This document shows positions 16,773 through 26,600 of a stretch of DNA of 64,000 nt, one piece after another. Within the stretch, counting starts at the first letter, position 1. Every line of letters starts with the position of its first letter. The notes beneath the pieces are model-generated. The model ran no database searches and was not told where the DNA came from. It saw only the letters and a program-made list of their open reading frames with translations. This DNA comes from Deltaproteobacteria bacterium. Lineage in GTDB: Bacteria; Desulfobacterota; Desulfuromonadia; Desulfuromonadales; Geopsychrobacteraceae. Location of the stretch: positions 62,001-126,000 of the forward strand of contig JAJRQB010000030.1 of assembly GCA_024280485.1 (NCBI GenBank), written 5' to 3'. Position numbers and translations under genes: made by a program.

Positions 16773-19700
16773 TCACCACTCTGGTTCACCATCCAGCTTA
16801 CGTACCATAATGTAGGTATCGCGGTTGGCGCCGGTTGGGCCCCAGTAGTTCCAGGCGTAGGTGAACTGGCCGTAGCCGCCGAGCATCAGGTTCGGCTTGA
16901 GGCGGATCCGGTTCAGGCTGTTATGTCCGCCGGCGCGTTTGTTGCCGCGCGAAGGCGATTTGGGTATGCCAATAGTTCGTTCCATGGCGTGATAAAGGAA
17001 CGAAATGCCGCGCGGCAGTCGCGAACTGACAATGGCGCGGGTCACCACAGCGCCGTGGTCGTTGTAGACCTCGACCCAGTCGTTGTCGAAGACGCCGATC
17101 TGTTCTGCATCCTGATCGTTGATCCAGAAGGGGTGGCAGCCACGCGACAGGGTCAGCATGCGATGGTTGTCGGTGTAGGTGCTGTGGATGCCCCATTTGC
17201 CGTGAGGGGTCAGGTAGTTGAGCATGATGCTCTTCTTGTCACTGGTGTCGGTCGCCAGAAAATCCTGCAGGGTGCTGTGGTCCGGCTTTGGGTTGTAGGT
17301 TGGTAGATGCTCGCCGGCCGCGATATAGCCCTGATGATCGAGATAGAAGTGCTGGCGGCCGGTCAGGGTGCGCCAGGGAACAAGCTTTTCGACGTTGAGA
17401 CAGTAGGCAGAATAGGCTCGGCCATCGGTGACCAGTCCGCTCCAGATCGGGCTGTTGAGCAGGCGGCGCGGTTGCGCGGCCAGATCGGCGAAGGTGGTGC
17501 GCACGTCGCGGCTGGCCTCGGCCAGGTCGGTCAGCGGCAGGCCGACCTTCTTCTCTTCGGCTTCAAAGGCGCGGAAGGCCATCTCGCCGTTGGTTTCAGG
17601 AGCGAGCTTAAGGATAATCTCTGCGGCATCCTTGGCCTCGACCAGGGTCGGGTAGGACTTGCCGTTCCATTTGACAGTTTTTTCGCCGGTCGCCATCTCA
17701 TCGTAGTAATCCTCGATCGGCCAGGAGAGGCCGTGAGCGCCGATGCCATTTCTAGCGCCGGGACCGAAGGAGATGAAACGGTTGTACAGGTTCTTGTAGT
17801 CGCGTTCGACCACCACCATGCCGGGCATGGTCTTGCCGGGGATCGGCTCGCATTCCCCCTTACTCCAGTCCTTCATCTCGAACTGGGCCATCTCGGCCGG
17901 GGTGTCGTGCGCAAGCGGGACCGAGACAATCTCGCGTACCGGGTCGGGCAGATGGGTTTCGGCCAACTGACTGACCTTTTTGGCCAACCCTTTGAAAATA
18001 TCCCAGTCACTCTTCGATTCCCAGCAGGGCGGAACAGCTTCCTGCAGCGGGTGGATAAAGGAGTGCATGTCGGTGGTATTGAGGTCGTCCTTCTCGTACC
18101 AGGTTGCGGTCGGCAAGACAATGTCGGAGTAGAGCGCCGAGGTGTCCATGCGGAAGTTGATATCGACGACCAGGTCGAGCTTCCCTTCCGGTGCCTTCTT
18201 GTGCCACTTGACCTCCTTGACAAACTCCTCCGCGGTCTCGGGAGCGATGCTGCCAGAGTGAGTGCCCAGATAATGTTTCATGAAATATTCATGTCCCTTG
18301 GCACTCGACATCAGGGCATTGCCGCGCCAGATGATCCACATCCGCGGCCAGTTCTCCGGCGCGTCGGGATCCTCAACGGCGAACTTCATCTTCTTCTCGA
18401 CTAGCTGTTTGACGGTCCAGTCGATCACTTCCTGATCATTTTTGGCCCCGGCAGCTTCGGCCTGTTTGACCACTTCGATCGGGCTACGATCGAACTGCGG
18501 ATAGAAGGGGAGCCAGCCGTTGCGCACCGCTCGGACCTGGTGATCCATGGTGTGGCCGGAAGTGATGGCGCTATCTTCGGCGACCGGATTGATCCGCGAT
18601 TCGTCCGAGGTGCGCTCATAGCGCCACTGGTCGGTATGCACGTAATGGAAAGAGGGTGCGTTCTGAAAACGAGGTGGTTTGGACCAGTCGAGAGCGCCCA
18701 TAATGGTCGCCCATGGCGCGGCCGGTGCGAGTTTCTCCTGCCCGACGTAATGGTTGAGTCCGCCGCCGTTCTTACCGATGCAGCCGCAGAGCATCAAGGC
18801 TGAAATCCCGGCGCGGTAGATCAGATTGGCGTGGTACCAGTGATTGACGCCGGCGCCAATGATGATTGAACATTTGCCCTCGGTCTTCTCTGCGGTCGAT
18901 GCCCATTCCCGTGCAAACTGGATGACGTTGGAGCGGTCGATGCCGGTGAATTTTTCTTGCCAGGCCGGAGTGTAGACCCCGTCTTCAGCATCGTAATCCT
19001 TAGGGTAGCCACCTGCGAGGCCGCGGTTGACCCCGAACTGAGCCATCAGCAGATCAAAGACGGTGGTCACGGCGACACGGCCGTGTGCGGTCTCCAGATA
19101 GCGTACCGGCACGCCGCGCTGTACTGAGCTGCTGTTTGAGAAATCATCGAACGCGACCTGCAGAATTTCGTCATGGTTGTCGAGCAGCGTGAGCTGTGGT
19201 GCTAGATCGGAGCCATCCTGCCCGTCCTTCATCTGTAGGTTCCACTCGCCCTTCTTCTCCTGCCAGCGGAAGCCGAGGGTGCCGAGCGGCATGCGCGGCT
19301 CCTGGCTGGTCTCATCCCAGACCAGGTACTTGAACCCGCCGTTCTCCTCTTTACTGTAGCGCTCCAGTTCCCCGGCCCTGGCCATGCGGTCTGCACTGAA
19401 TGCTCCGTTTTTTTCTGTCAGTTCAATCAGGAAGGGGGTGTCGGTGTAGCGCTTGAGATAATCGATGAAATAAGGCGTTTTCGCCTGGTGGTGGAATTCA
19501 CTGAGGATGACATGGTTGACTGCCATCCAGAAGGCACCGTCCTGGCCGGCATGGGCAGGAATCCACCAGTCGGCGTGTTTGGAGGTGATGTTGAAGTCGG
19601 GTGCGAACACGGTGACCTTGGAACCGTTATGACGCGCTTCGGTCAGGAAGTGTGCATCCGGGGTGCGGGTCATGTCGGGGTTGGAACCGACCACCGCGAT

Positions 19701-20396
19701 ATATTTGCTGTTATACCAGTCGGCACTTTCGGCGACGTCGGTCTGTTCGCCCCAGACCTCAGGCGAGGCGTTCGGCAGGTCACAATACCAGTCGTAAAAA
19801 CTCAGGTTGGTGCCGCCCATCAGCTGCATGAAGCGCGAGCCGCCGGCGAAGCTGAGCATCGACATGGCGGGGATTGGCGAGAAACCGACCAAGCGATCGG
19901 CACCGAATTTCTTGATGGTATAGAGCGAGGAGGCAGCGATCATCTCTTCGGATTCGTCCCAGCTGACACGCCGGAAGCCACCCTTGCCGCGCGCCTGCTG
20001 ATAGCTCTTGCGCTTGGTCTCGTCCTCCATGATTGAGGCCCAGGCAAGGACCGGATCGCCATGTTCGGCCTTGGCTTCGCGCCACAGGTCGGCGAGTACC
20101 CCGCGCATGTAAGGATACTTGATGCGCAGCGGGCTGTAGAGATACCAGGAGAAAGAGATCCCGCGTTGGCAACCGCGCGGCTCATACGGCGGCAGGCCCT
20201 CTTCTAATTCGGGATAGTCGGTCGCCTGCAGTTCCCAGCCGACGATGCCGTCTTTGACATGGACGTTCCACGAACAGCTGCCGGTGCAGTTGACGCCGTG
20301 AGTGCTGCGCACCACTTTGTCGCACTGGTTGCGGTTGCGGTAAAATTCTTCCCAGGCACGCGATTTCGGGTCGATGATATCTTTGATCCAGCTCAT
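16773..20396 (-). CDS. narG: Respiratory nitrate reductase alpha subunit
   Basis: A 1207-residue bis-MGD molybdoenzyme reducing nitrate to nitrite on the cytoplasmic side. The FS0 cluster ligands are His33, Cys37, Cys41 and Cys76 (HGVNCTGSC...RGCQRG), the His-Cys3 arrangement specific to NarG. The Mo-coordinating Asp lies in the conserved [13 protein letters not shown] segment near residue 202-206. The N-terminus ([10 protein letters not shown]) has no functional Tat signal, in line with a cytoplasmic enzyme. The start overlaps the upstream cytochrome gene by 4 bases (ATGA), so translation is coupled. Length and motifs are normal. Confidence 0.97.
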   Translation of the reverse strand: MSWIKDIIDPKSRAWEEFYRNRNQCDKVVRSTHGVNCTGSCSWNVHVKDGIVGWELQATDYPELEEGLPPYEPRGCQRGISFSWYLYSPLRIKYPYMRGVLADLWREAKAEHGDPVLAWASIMEDETKRKSYQQARGKGGFRRVSWDESEEMIAASSLYTIKKFGADRLVGFSPIPAMSMLSFAGGSRFMQLMGGTNLSFYDWYCDLPNASPEVWGEQTDVAESADWYNSKYIAVVGSNPDMTRTPDAHFLTEARHNGSKVTVFAPDFNITSKHADWWIPAHAGQDGAFWMAVNHVILSEFHHQAKTPYFIDYLKRYTDTPFLIELTEKNGAFSADRMARAGELERYSKEENGGFKYLVWDETSQEPRMPLGTLGFRWQEKKGEWNLQMKDGQDGSDLAPQLTLLDNHDEILQVAFDDFSNSSSVQRGVPVRYLETAHGRVAVTTVFDLLMAQFGVNRGLAGGYPKDYDAEDGVYTPAWQEKFTGIDRSNVIQFAREWASTAEKTEGKCSIIIGAGVNHWYHANLIYRAGISALMLCGCIGKNGGGLNHYVGQEKLAPAAPWATIMGALDWSKPPRFQNAPSFHYVHTDQWRYERTSDESRINPVAEDSAITSGHTMDHQVRAVRNGWLPFYPQFDRSPIEVVKQAEAAGAKNDQEVIDWTVKQLVEKKMKFAVEDPDAPENWPRMWIIWRGNALMSSAKGHEYFMKHYLGTHSGSIAPETAEEFVKEVKWHKKAPEGKLDLVVDINFRMDTSALYSDIVLPTATWYEKDDLNTTDMHSFIHPLQEAVPPCWESKSDWDIFKGLAKKVSQLAETHLPDPVREIVSVPLAHDTPAEMAQFEMKDWSKGECEPIPGKTMPGMVVVERDYKNLYNRFISFGPGARNGIGAHGLSWPIEDYYDEMATGEKTVKWNGKSYPTLVEAKDAAEIILKLAPETNGEMAFRAFEAEEKKVGLPLTDLAEASRDVRTTFADLAAQPRRLLNSPIWSGLVTDGRAYSAYCLNVEKLVPWRTLTGRQHFYLDHQGYIAAGEHLPTYNPKPDHSTLQDFLATDTSDKKSIMLNYLTPHGKWGIHSTYTDNHRMLTLSRGCHPFWINDQDAEQIGVFDNDWVEVYNDHGAVVTRAIVSSRLPRGISFLYHAMERTIGIPKSPSRGNKRAGGHNSLNRIRLKPNLMLGGYGQFTYAWNYWGPTGANRDTYIMVRKLDGEPEW

Positions 20397-21304
20397 GCTC
20401 GCATACCTCGCTGTTTTCTGACTTGATCAACCAACGGCTGACGCGCCCCCTTGAAGCGGCGCAGGCCCATGAGTGCCACAATGGCAAAGACGATGACGAC
20501 CCCGAGCAGAATCGGCCCAGCCAGCGATGATGCAGGTGGGGCCTGTTGTTCTGCTACCTGGGCGAAATAAGCGGTCAAATCGAGACGTTCTGTCTCGGTC
20601 AGCGGGCGTGAGGCGTAGATGGCTTCCATGCCTGGAAAGGCCAGGGATTCGAGTACAGCCATCACCCCCTCGGCTTCGTAGTCGGTATAGAGACCGGAGA
20701 GGTCAGGACCGTAGTTTGCTGCGCCCGCCGAGCCAAGCCCGGACAGGGCGTGACAAGCGATACAGGGCGAACCGCCGTTGGTCATGGCAAGCGATCCTGC
20801 ATAGAGTTGCTCGCCGCGAGTTACGTTGCCTACTGCCTCTGAGACCAATTGCTGCTGTTCGTGATGGGCTGCCTCTTCCGGATGAGCTAGGTAGATCAGC
20901 AGGGCCTCCATCTGATCAGCGTCGAGGCGCAGGGATGGCATCGGCAAGTTGTTAAACTTGGCCAATAGCTGGATGGCAATCGGATCCCCTGCGGCAACCA
21001 TTTTTGCTGGATCTTCAATGAAGTCGATTAGCCATTCTTGATCACGGCGCTCTGTTACTCCAGCCAAGTCAGGGCCGGTTGCTCGGTCTCCTTCGCCGAT
21101 ACTGTGACAGGCCAGACATTTCTGACGGTACAAATTTTCACCCTGCTCCGCCAGCCTGGTCAGCTCCGCACCCGTTGGCTGACTAAAGGCCGGTCCAACA
21201 AACAGCAGTCCAGACAGAACGGTGGCTCCGAATACGAGCGAGTATCGAAGCGGCAGTCCCAGAGTGAGTCGGTAGAGATCCGCTCTCCAGCCCCTTGTTT
21301 TCAT
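20393..21304 (-). CDS. narC: Diheme c-type cytochrome heading the nar operon (NarC-like)
   Basis: A 303-residue membrane-anchored cytochrome: N-terminal membrane segment/signal (about 20-40), heme motif CLACH at 63-67, second motif CIACH at 181-185, and a C-terminal membrane anchor (about 257-278). Each heme domain looks like a class I cytochrome c with a downstream Met (for example NNLPMPSL). It is the first gene of the operon and is translationally coupled to narG. Thermus nar operons also begin with a diheme cytochrome, NarC, that docks the reductase; equivalence is an inference from position and heme count. AAGGAG precedes the ATG. Confidence 0.85.
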   Translation of the reverse strand: MKTRGWRADLYRLTLGLPLRYSLVFGATVLSGLLFVGPAFSQPTGAELTRLAEQGENLYRQKCLACHSIGEGDRATGPDLAGVTERRDQEWLIDFIEDPAKMVAAGDPIAIQLLAKFNNLPMPSLRLDADQMEALLIYLAHPEEAAHHEQQQLVSEAVGNVTRGEQLYAGSLAMTNGGSPCIACHALSGLGSAGAANYGPDLSGLYTDYEAEGVMAVLESLAFPGMEAIYASRPLTETERLDLTAYFAQVAEQQAPPASSLAGPILLGVVIVFAIVALMGLRRFKGARQPLVDQVRKQRGMRA

Positions 21305-21350
21305 GCTTTCTCTCCTTGGTAGACACCGGGTACAGGGTGTAAAAATTCAA

Positions 21351-21370
21351 ATACAGTTGATCAACTGTAT
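21351..21370. promoter_or_regulatory. Perfect 20-bp palindrome in the nar leader
   Basis: ATACAGTTGATCAACTGTAT is fully self-complementary. It lies 47 bases upstream of the narC start codon and downstream of the predicted transcription start, so a bound repressor could act as a roadblock. The half-site matches no regulator I can name: the TTGAT/ATCAA halves lack the 4-base FNR spacer, and the ACAG/CTGT halves are inverted relative to LexA. Confidence 0.6.
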
Positions 21371-21460
21371 AAATTTATTAGATTTCTGACTACACTAAAC
21401 AGAACAGATTTTGCGGGACTGTCAAGCTTCTGAAGTGAATTATGACTGATTTACTCACAC

Positions 21461-21502
21461 AGAATAGAACGGTTGTTTACTGAAATCTTTGACCCAAGTC
21501 AA
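21461..21502 (-). promoter_or_regulatory. FNR/DNR-type promoter for the nar operon
   Basis: The dyad TTGACTTGGGTCAA (minus strand, 21502-21489) has the N4 spacing of FNR-family sites. TATTCT at 21466-21461 falls exactly where a -10 box belongs if the dyad is centred at -41.5, the class II activation geometry. The predicted start near 21454 gives a leader of about 150 bases containing the 20-bp palindrome. The dyad also lies 21 bases upstream of the divergent gene at 21523, and could affect it as well. Confidence 0.6.
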
Positions 21503-21522
21503 AAAAAGCGCGGGAGAATTTT

Positions 21523-22422
21523 ATGCGATACTTGCTCATTATTATTATATTGCTACTTAGCTGTGTCGATCCGGCGCTGGCGACCGACGAATTTGCCGAA
21601 CAAAGCGGGCACGATTGCAGGTATTGTCACCTCGATCCAGCTGGCGGCGGTGAGTTGACTGCCCAGGGTGAAGCTTTTGTCGTCGAGCAAACTGCAGCGG
21701 GGATATCGGTTGCATCCTCCGGTTTTGCCAGATTGTTACGTCTGCTGGTCGGATATCTACATCTATTCACGGCAGTGTTTTGGTTCGGCACCATCTTCTA
21801 TGTTCACCTGGTCCTTAAACCAGCTTACGCCTCCAAGGGATTACCACGCGGTGAGGTGCGAGTCGGTCTGGTTTCGATGGCGGTGATGACGACCACTGGT
21901 CTCTACCTGACCTGGTTGCGGATCGATTCATGGCAAAGTCTTTTCGATACCCGCTTCGGAATGCTGTTGCTGGTCAAACTCGGATTGTTCGCCATTATGG
22001 TAGTTATGGCGATGCTTGCGGTCTTTGTTGTCGGACCGCGTTTGCGCCGCCGGGTTGTATCAAGCACAAAGGTAGAGCTTGGAGATATGACGTCTGAACA
22101 GTTAGCACTCTGCGATGGCCTTGAGGGTCGGCCTGCCTGCTTCGCCTTTAAAGGCAAGATCTACGATGCGAGTCAGAGTCCGATGTGGAAGAAGGGACAG
22201 CATATGCAGCGCCATTCAGCGAGCGGCGATCTGACTGCTGCTCTTGGCCAGGCTCCGCACGGCGAAGATCGCGTCATGCGTCTGCCCGAAGTCGGCTCTC
22301 TTCTGGCTTCAATCAGTGACGCCGGGGAGCAGCCAAAGAAGCAGTTTTTCTTCCTTGCTTATCTCAATCTGATTTTGGCCTTTGCCATTTTGTTTGTTGT
22401 GGCCCTCTGGCGCTGGGGGTGA
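21523..22422 (+). CDS. Membrane protein with heme c motif, CopD-like core and b5-like domain
   Basis: A 299-residue protein of mixed architecture. A signal peptide (about 1-20) precedes a heme-binding CRYCH near residue 32-36. Four hydrophobic segments (about 70-175) resemble a CopD/DUF-type membrane core with conserved histidines (GYLHLFTAVFWFG). A soluble b5-like heme/steroid-binding domain follows (about 195-265; ACFAFKGKIYDASQSPMW, GQHMQRHSASGDLTAALG, with His candidates for heme ligation), and a C-terminal membrane helix. It is divergent from the nar operon and shares its regulatory region, so a redox link with nitrate respiration is likely. No named family covers the whole protein, to my knowledge. 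Confidence 0.7.
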   Translation: MRYLLIIIILLLSCVDPALATDEFAEQSGHDCRYCHLDPAGGGELTAQGEAFVVEQTAAGISVASSGFARLLRLLVGYLHLFTAVFWFGTIFYVHLVLKPAYASKGLPRGEVRVGLVSMAVMTTTGLYLTWLRIDSWQSLFDTRFGMLLLVKLGLFAIMVVMAMLAVFVVGPRLRRRVVSSTKVELGDMTSEQLALCDGLEGRPACFAFKGKIYDASQSPMWKKGQHMQRHSASGDLTAALGQAPHGEDRVMRLPEVGSLLASISDAGEQPKKQFFFLAYLNLILAFAILFVVALWRWG

Positions 22423-22573
22423 TTTCCTTAATTAGGTGCGGGTAAATGTTCATTTCCTGTCGTAACGCTAGCCAAGAATTTAAGTTCGTGCTTTCTTAGT
22501 AGAAAATTGATTCAAGCTCTTTAAACCTGAATAATTTCTGCATTCAAAATATTTCTTAAAAATGGAGGGGAAA

Positions 22574-23446
22574 ATGACGAACAAAACACTACCGGTCGGC
22601 GGCAAGGTTTCTTTTGAACAATTGAAACAGATCAACGATCACAAAGCTGAATACTGGAGCGCGCGTGATTTGCAACCATTGCTCGGGTACAGCCAGTGGC
22701 GCCGGTTTGAAGATGCCATTAAGCGGGCCATAACTTCTTGTGAACAATCGGGGAATAACCCCGATTATCACTTTGCCGGCGCCGGCAAACCGATCACCGG
22801 TGGCAAGGGTGCGGTTCAGGTCGTAGGTGACTACCAACTCTCGCGTTTCGCCTGCTACCTGATCGCTCAGAACGGCGACCCGCGCAAACCGGAAATTGCC
22901 AACGCACAAAAGTATTTCGCCATCCAGGCTCGGCGTCAGGAGGTTTCGGACGCTCTGGCCGCTGACATGGAGCGGCTCGAGATCCGCAAGCAGACCTCCG
23001 AGGAGTTCAAAGCGCTTTCCGGGGCAGCACGTGAGGCGGGGGTGCAGGATCGGATGTTTGGTATTTTTCATGATGCTGGCTACAAGGGGCTTTATGCCGG
23101 GCTGGGCAACGAGGCCATCAAACAGCGCAAGGGGATCGCGAAAAAAGAAAACCTGATGGACCGGATGGACACCACCGAGTTGGCAGCGAACCAGTTCCGC
23201 ATGACCCAGACACGGGACAAACTGGCTCGTGAGCAGGCAAGCAACCAGTCGCAGGCCATCCGCACTCATGAAACGGTTGGTCGTGAAGTGCGCGACGCCA
23301 TTCAGCGGATTGGTGGTACCATGCCTGAGAATATCCCGTCCGCTGAACATATCAGTACAGTGAAAAAGCGCATCAAAAACACGCCACCTTTGCTGGAACT
23401 CGAAGAAAAAGACGCCAAAGGATTGATCGGAAAGGCAGAAGAATAG
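22574..23446 (+). CDS. dinD: DinD-like DNA damage-inducible protein D
   Basis: A 290-residue protein matching the DinD family from end to end: VSFEQLKQINDHKAEYWSAR, then DLQPLLGYSQWRRFEDAIKRA, GGKGAVQVVGDYQLSRFACYL, and AQKYFAIQARRQE. E. coli DinD is SOS-induced and inhibits RecA-mediated strand exchange. ATG 22574 behind GGAGGGG is preferred to the longer frame. I see no clear LexA box upstream. It lies 217 bases upstream of the NACHT-nuclease gene on the same strand, so the two may form an island or operon; homologues often sit in mobile or defence regions. Confidence 0.9.
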   Translation: MTNKTLPVGGKVSFEQLKQINDHKAEYWSARDLQPLLGYSQWRRFEDAIKRAITSCEQSGNNPDYHFAGAGKPITGGKGAVQVVGDYQLSRFACYLIAQNGDPRKPEIANAQKYFAIQARRQEVSDALAADMERLEIRKQTSEEFKALSGAAREAGVQDRMFGIFHDAGYKGLYAGLGNEAIKQRKGIAKKENLMDRMDTTELAANQFRMTQTRDKLAREQASNQSQAIRTHETVGREVRDAIQRIGGTMPENIPSAEHISTVKKRIKNTPPLLELEEKDAKGLIGKAEE

Positions 23447-23663
23447 GCGCTGCCAAAATTCGATTGGTTCGGGAAAGTGTACTTCCCCGATTGAGGGACA
23501 CGGCGGTATCTTCTGATGGAATCTGTCGGGCGTTCTGATCGCGACAGGTATATCCGGGCAGAACTTCAGAAGCAGGTTTCTCCGAGCCGAGAGGGCAGTT
23601 GCCGGAGTTTCTTCTTGGAGCTGCGACACCTCGCGGATCTGCTAACTTGGAGTTTTGAACAAA

Positions 23664-26600
23664 ATGGATCAGTTGGCAACCTTCGACTCAAACTCCGAGT
23701 TTATCGAGCTCCACAGAACTTTCCATGAGCTGTCGAAACATAGTAGCGAAAACGACGAAGTAGATATCAGCCGAACATTCGGTATAGGTGATCGCCTTAA
23801 CTGGACCAACCTCATTAAGGAGTACCGCCTGATCATTTTGTCGGAGGCTGGTTCGGGCAAAACCTCCGAAATCCGCAATGTCACACGTATCCTTCGAGAA
23901 CAGGGTAACCCTGCGTTTTTCCTGCGACTGGAACATATCCCCAACGAATTCGAGGATGCCTTTGAGGTTGGAACCTACGAGGCTTTTGAAGAATGGCTAG
24001 CATCTAGTGAAGAGGGATGGCTTTTTCTGGATTCAGTAGATGAAGCGCGTCTTCGAGACCCCCGTGACTTTGAACGCGCAATCCGTAAGTTGAGCAGGCG
24101 GATCAGTACAGCCAAAGACCGGACGCATATCGTCATCACCAGTCGGACGACAGCGTGGCGCCCCAAGACGGATCTTGCCAACTGTACCGCATATCTGCCT
24201 TATGCGACGGCGGCCAATTCGGAACGTGATCAACAGGCTGAAGGTGATGACCCCGACGGAAGCTTACAGACCGAAACTAAAACACCGGGCGCGGATAAAT
24301 CGGTTTTCAAGATCGTTTCACTCGACGACCTCACATCTGATCAGATTACGGTGTTTATCAAGGCCCAAGGGATAGAGGACAGCCAGGCTTTCATTGACGC
24401 GGTGGAACGCGCAGATGCCTGGTCGTTTACTTCTCGTCCTCAGGACCTTGAGGAGCTTACCGAGTTCTGGGCAGACAAAGGTCGGATTGGAACTCGTCTT
24501 GAGATCATGCGCAACAGCATTGAACGAAGGCTGGCTGAGCGTGACCAAGATCGTGCCGATTCCCGCCCACTTGCGGCAGAGCGAACCCGCCAGGGTGCAA
24601 TGCTCCTAGCAGCAGCCACTACGCTGGTACAGGATCCAACAATCAGGGTCCCGGATGGTGCGGAGAACTTTAAAGGGATTGCAGTTCAACTAGTACTTCC
24701 TGATTGGGACGATAAGGAACAGTCCACTTTGTTGTCGCGTCCCATATTCGACGAGGCGATTTATGGCGCGGTACGTTTCCACCATCGCTCGGTACGAGAG
24801 TACCTTGCCGCCGAATGGTTTGCCGAACTACTCAATCGTGAAGTATCGCGCCGAACCATTGAAGGGCTATTCTTCCGCAATCAGTACGGGCTGGACATTG
24901 TTGTGCCTACGCTGCGTCCGATCTTGCCTTGGTTGGCGATTCTGGATGAGAAGATCAGGGAGCGTGTATGTAAGGTCGCGCCAGAGATTATTTTTGAAGG
25001 CGGCGATCCTAGCCAGCTACCTCTAGAGGTTCGTCGCACCATACTGCATGAAGTTTGCGAACAGATGGCCGAAGGTGTTACTGGCCGCTCAATGCGAGAC
25101 TATACAGCGGTTCAGCGTTTCGCAAATTCTGACCTTACAGATGACGTTTGCTTGTTGCTCCGACAGTATTCGGATAATGAAGATCTAACGGCATTTTTGC
25201 TCCGCATGGTATGGCTCGGACAGCTTACGGGTGCGCTGCCCGAAGCCATGGAAGTTGCGCTAACATCAACAGCTGAACAGTATGCCCGCGTAACGGCATT
25301 CAGGGCCATCCAGGCGATAGGCTCCAGCGAGAATCAAGAGCATGTCCGTCAGAGTTTTCTGGATGATGCGTCTGAACTTAAGCGGGAGTGGTTTGCTGAA
25401 CTCCTCAAGGGGGTCAAGCCAACAGAACAGACCTTAGTTTGGCTCTTAGCATGTCTGGAAAAATGTGAACCGAAGGAACAATATGCCGTTGATTATCTAA
25501 TTGATGGCGTAACTGACTTTGCTGCCACAGCCGACATTGAGCTGCTTCCGCAGCTTATAACCGGCTTGAATAGGTTGCTTAATCTTCCACCGATGATCGA
25601 ACGCCGGTATTGTGAAGTATCCGAGAAATTTCAGTGGTTGATGGTGCCTGCATGTAAAGCAGTTGAGCGTCTGATCTTATTCCGTCACCCCGCATCGCTC
25701 GAACCGTATGTACTTTCAATCCTGCACAAATTCTCAGCTGCGCGCAGTTACGGGGGGAGCCATGAGCTGACCGCCGTCAAGACCGAATTCTCAGAGCTCG
25801 TCCCTCCATGGAAGGAGCTAAATCGCGCGTTGTTCTGGTTTGAAGTACAGAGATCAAGGGAAGCCGTTGATAAGAAGCGTGGAGAGAGACTGACCGACTT
25901 CTGGCGAACCTCGATTTTCGGATCGTTCTGGCGGTTTGAAAAAGGTGATTTTGAGTATGTGGCTGAGGAGATTTCTCGCCAAACGTTTCTGGACGATAGA
26001 TTGGTCGCCTTGTCGCTGGCCTTTGATCTTTACAAAACGGCGGAGCGGCCAAGGGCATGGCGTGAGCAACTGAAAAAATTGGTCGCGGGCAACGATGAGT
26101 TGTCAGAGCGTCTTGGTACCTGTTTGAAGCCGCCCGCCCAAAGCCAGAAAGAGCGCGGCTGGAGAAAGCAAGAAGCAAAATGGAAACGGGAAGCAGAAGC
26201 CCGTCGGAAAAAACAAGAGAAATACCACGAGGGCTGGAAGGGATTCCTTAACGAAAGTTTTGACGAGATTCGCGCTGCGCTCCGTGACAAGCCTGGGACT
26301 ATCACAAATTCCTTGTACTATCTCTTTGAACAAGCACGGGAAAGGAAAGGTTCCTCATCACGGTGGACCGAATATAACTGGAAAGTGCTGATACCTGAAT
26401 ACGGCGAGGACGTCGCCCGCTACTATAGAGATGGCACAGTTTCATTTTGGCGACATCATGCACCAAAGTTGCGATCAGAAGGTGCACCACACAATCAAAC
26501 GACACATGCGGTCATCATCGGCCTGATCGGTCTTGAGATCGAAGCGCATGAAACCAAAGGCTGGCCGAAAAATCTGAGTGCTGCGGAAGCTGAACTTGCG

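Noticed and set aside
17307..18404. 365-codon plus-strand open frame
   Set aside because: It is the antisense shadow of narG, made by GC-rich codon usage. It has no ribosome binding site or recognisable domain.
21351..21370. LexA or FNR site reading of the 20-bp palindrome
   Set aside because: LexA needs CTGT-N8-ACAG, while here the halves are ACAG...CTGT. FNR needs a 4-base spacer between TTGAT and ATCAA, which is absent.
22589..23629. 346-codon minus-strand open frame
   Set aside because: It lies opposite dinD, whose protein is clearly conserved. The antisense frame shows no family features.
23516..23728. 70-codon frame between dinD and the NACHT gene
   Set aside because: No good ribosome binding site, low-complexity Arg/Ser-rich product, and it overlaps the well-supported NACHT start.
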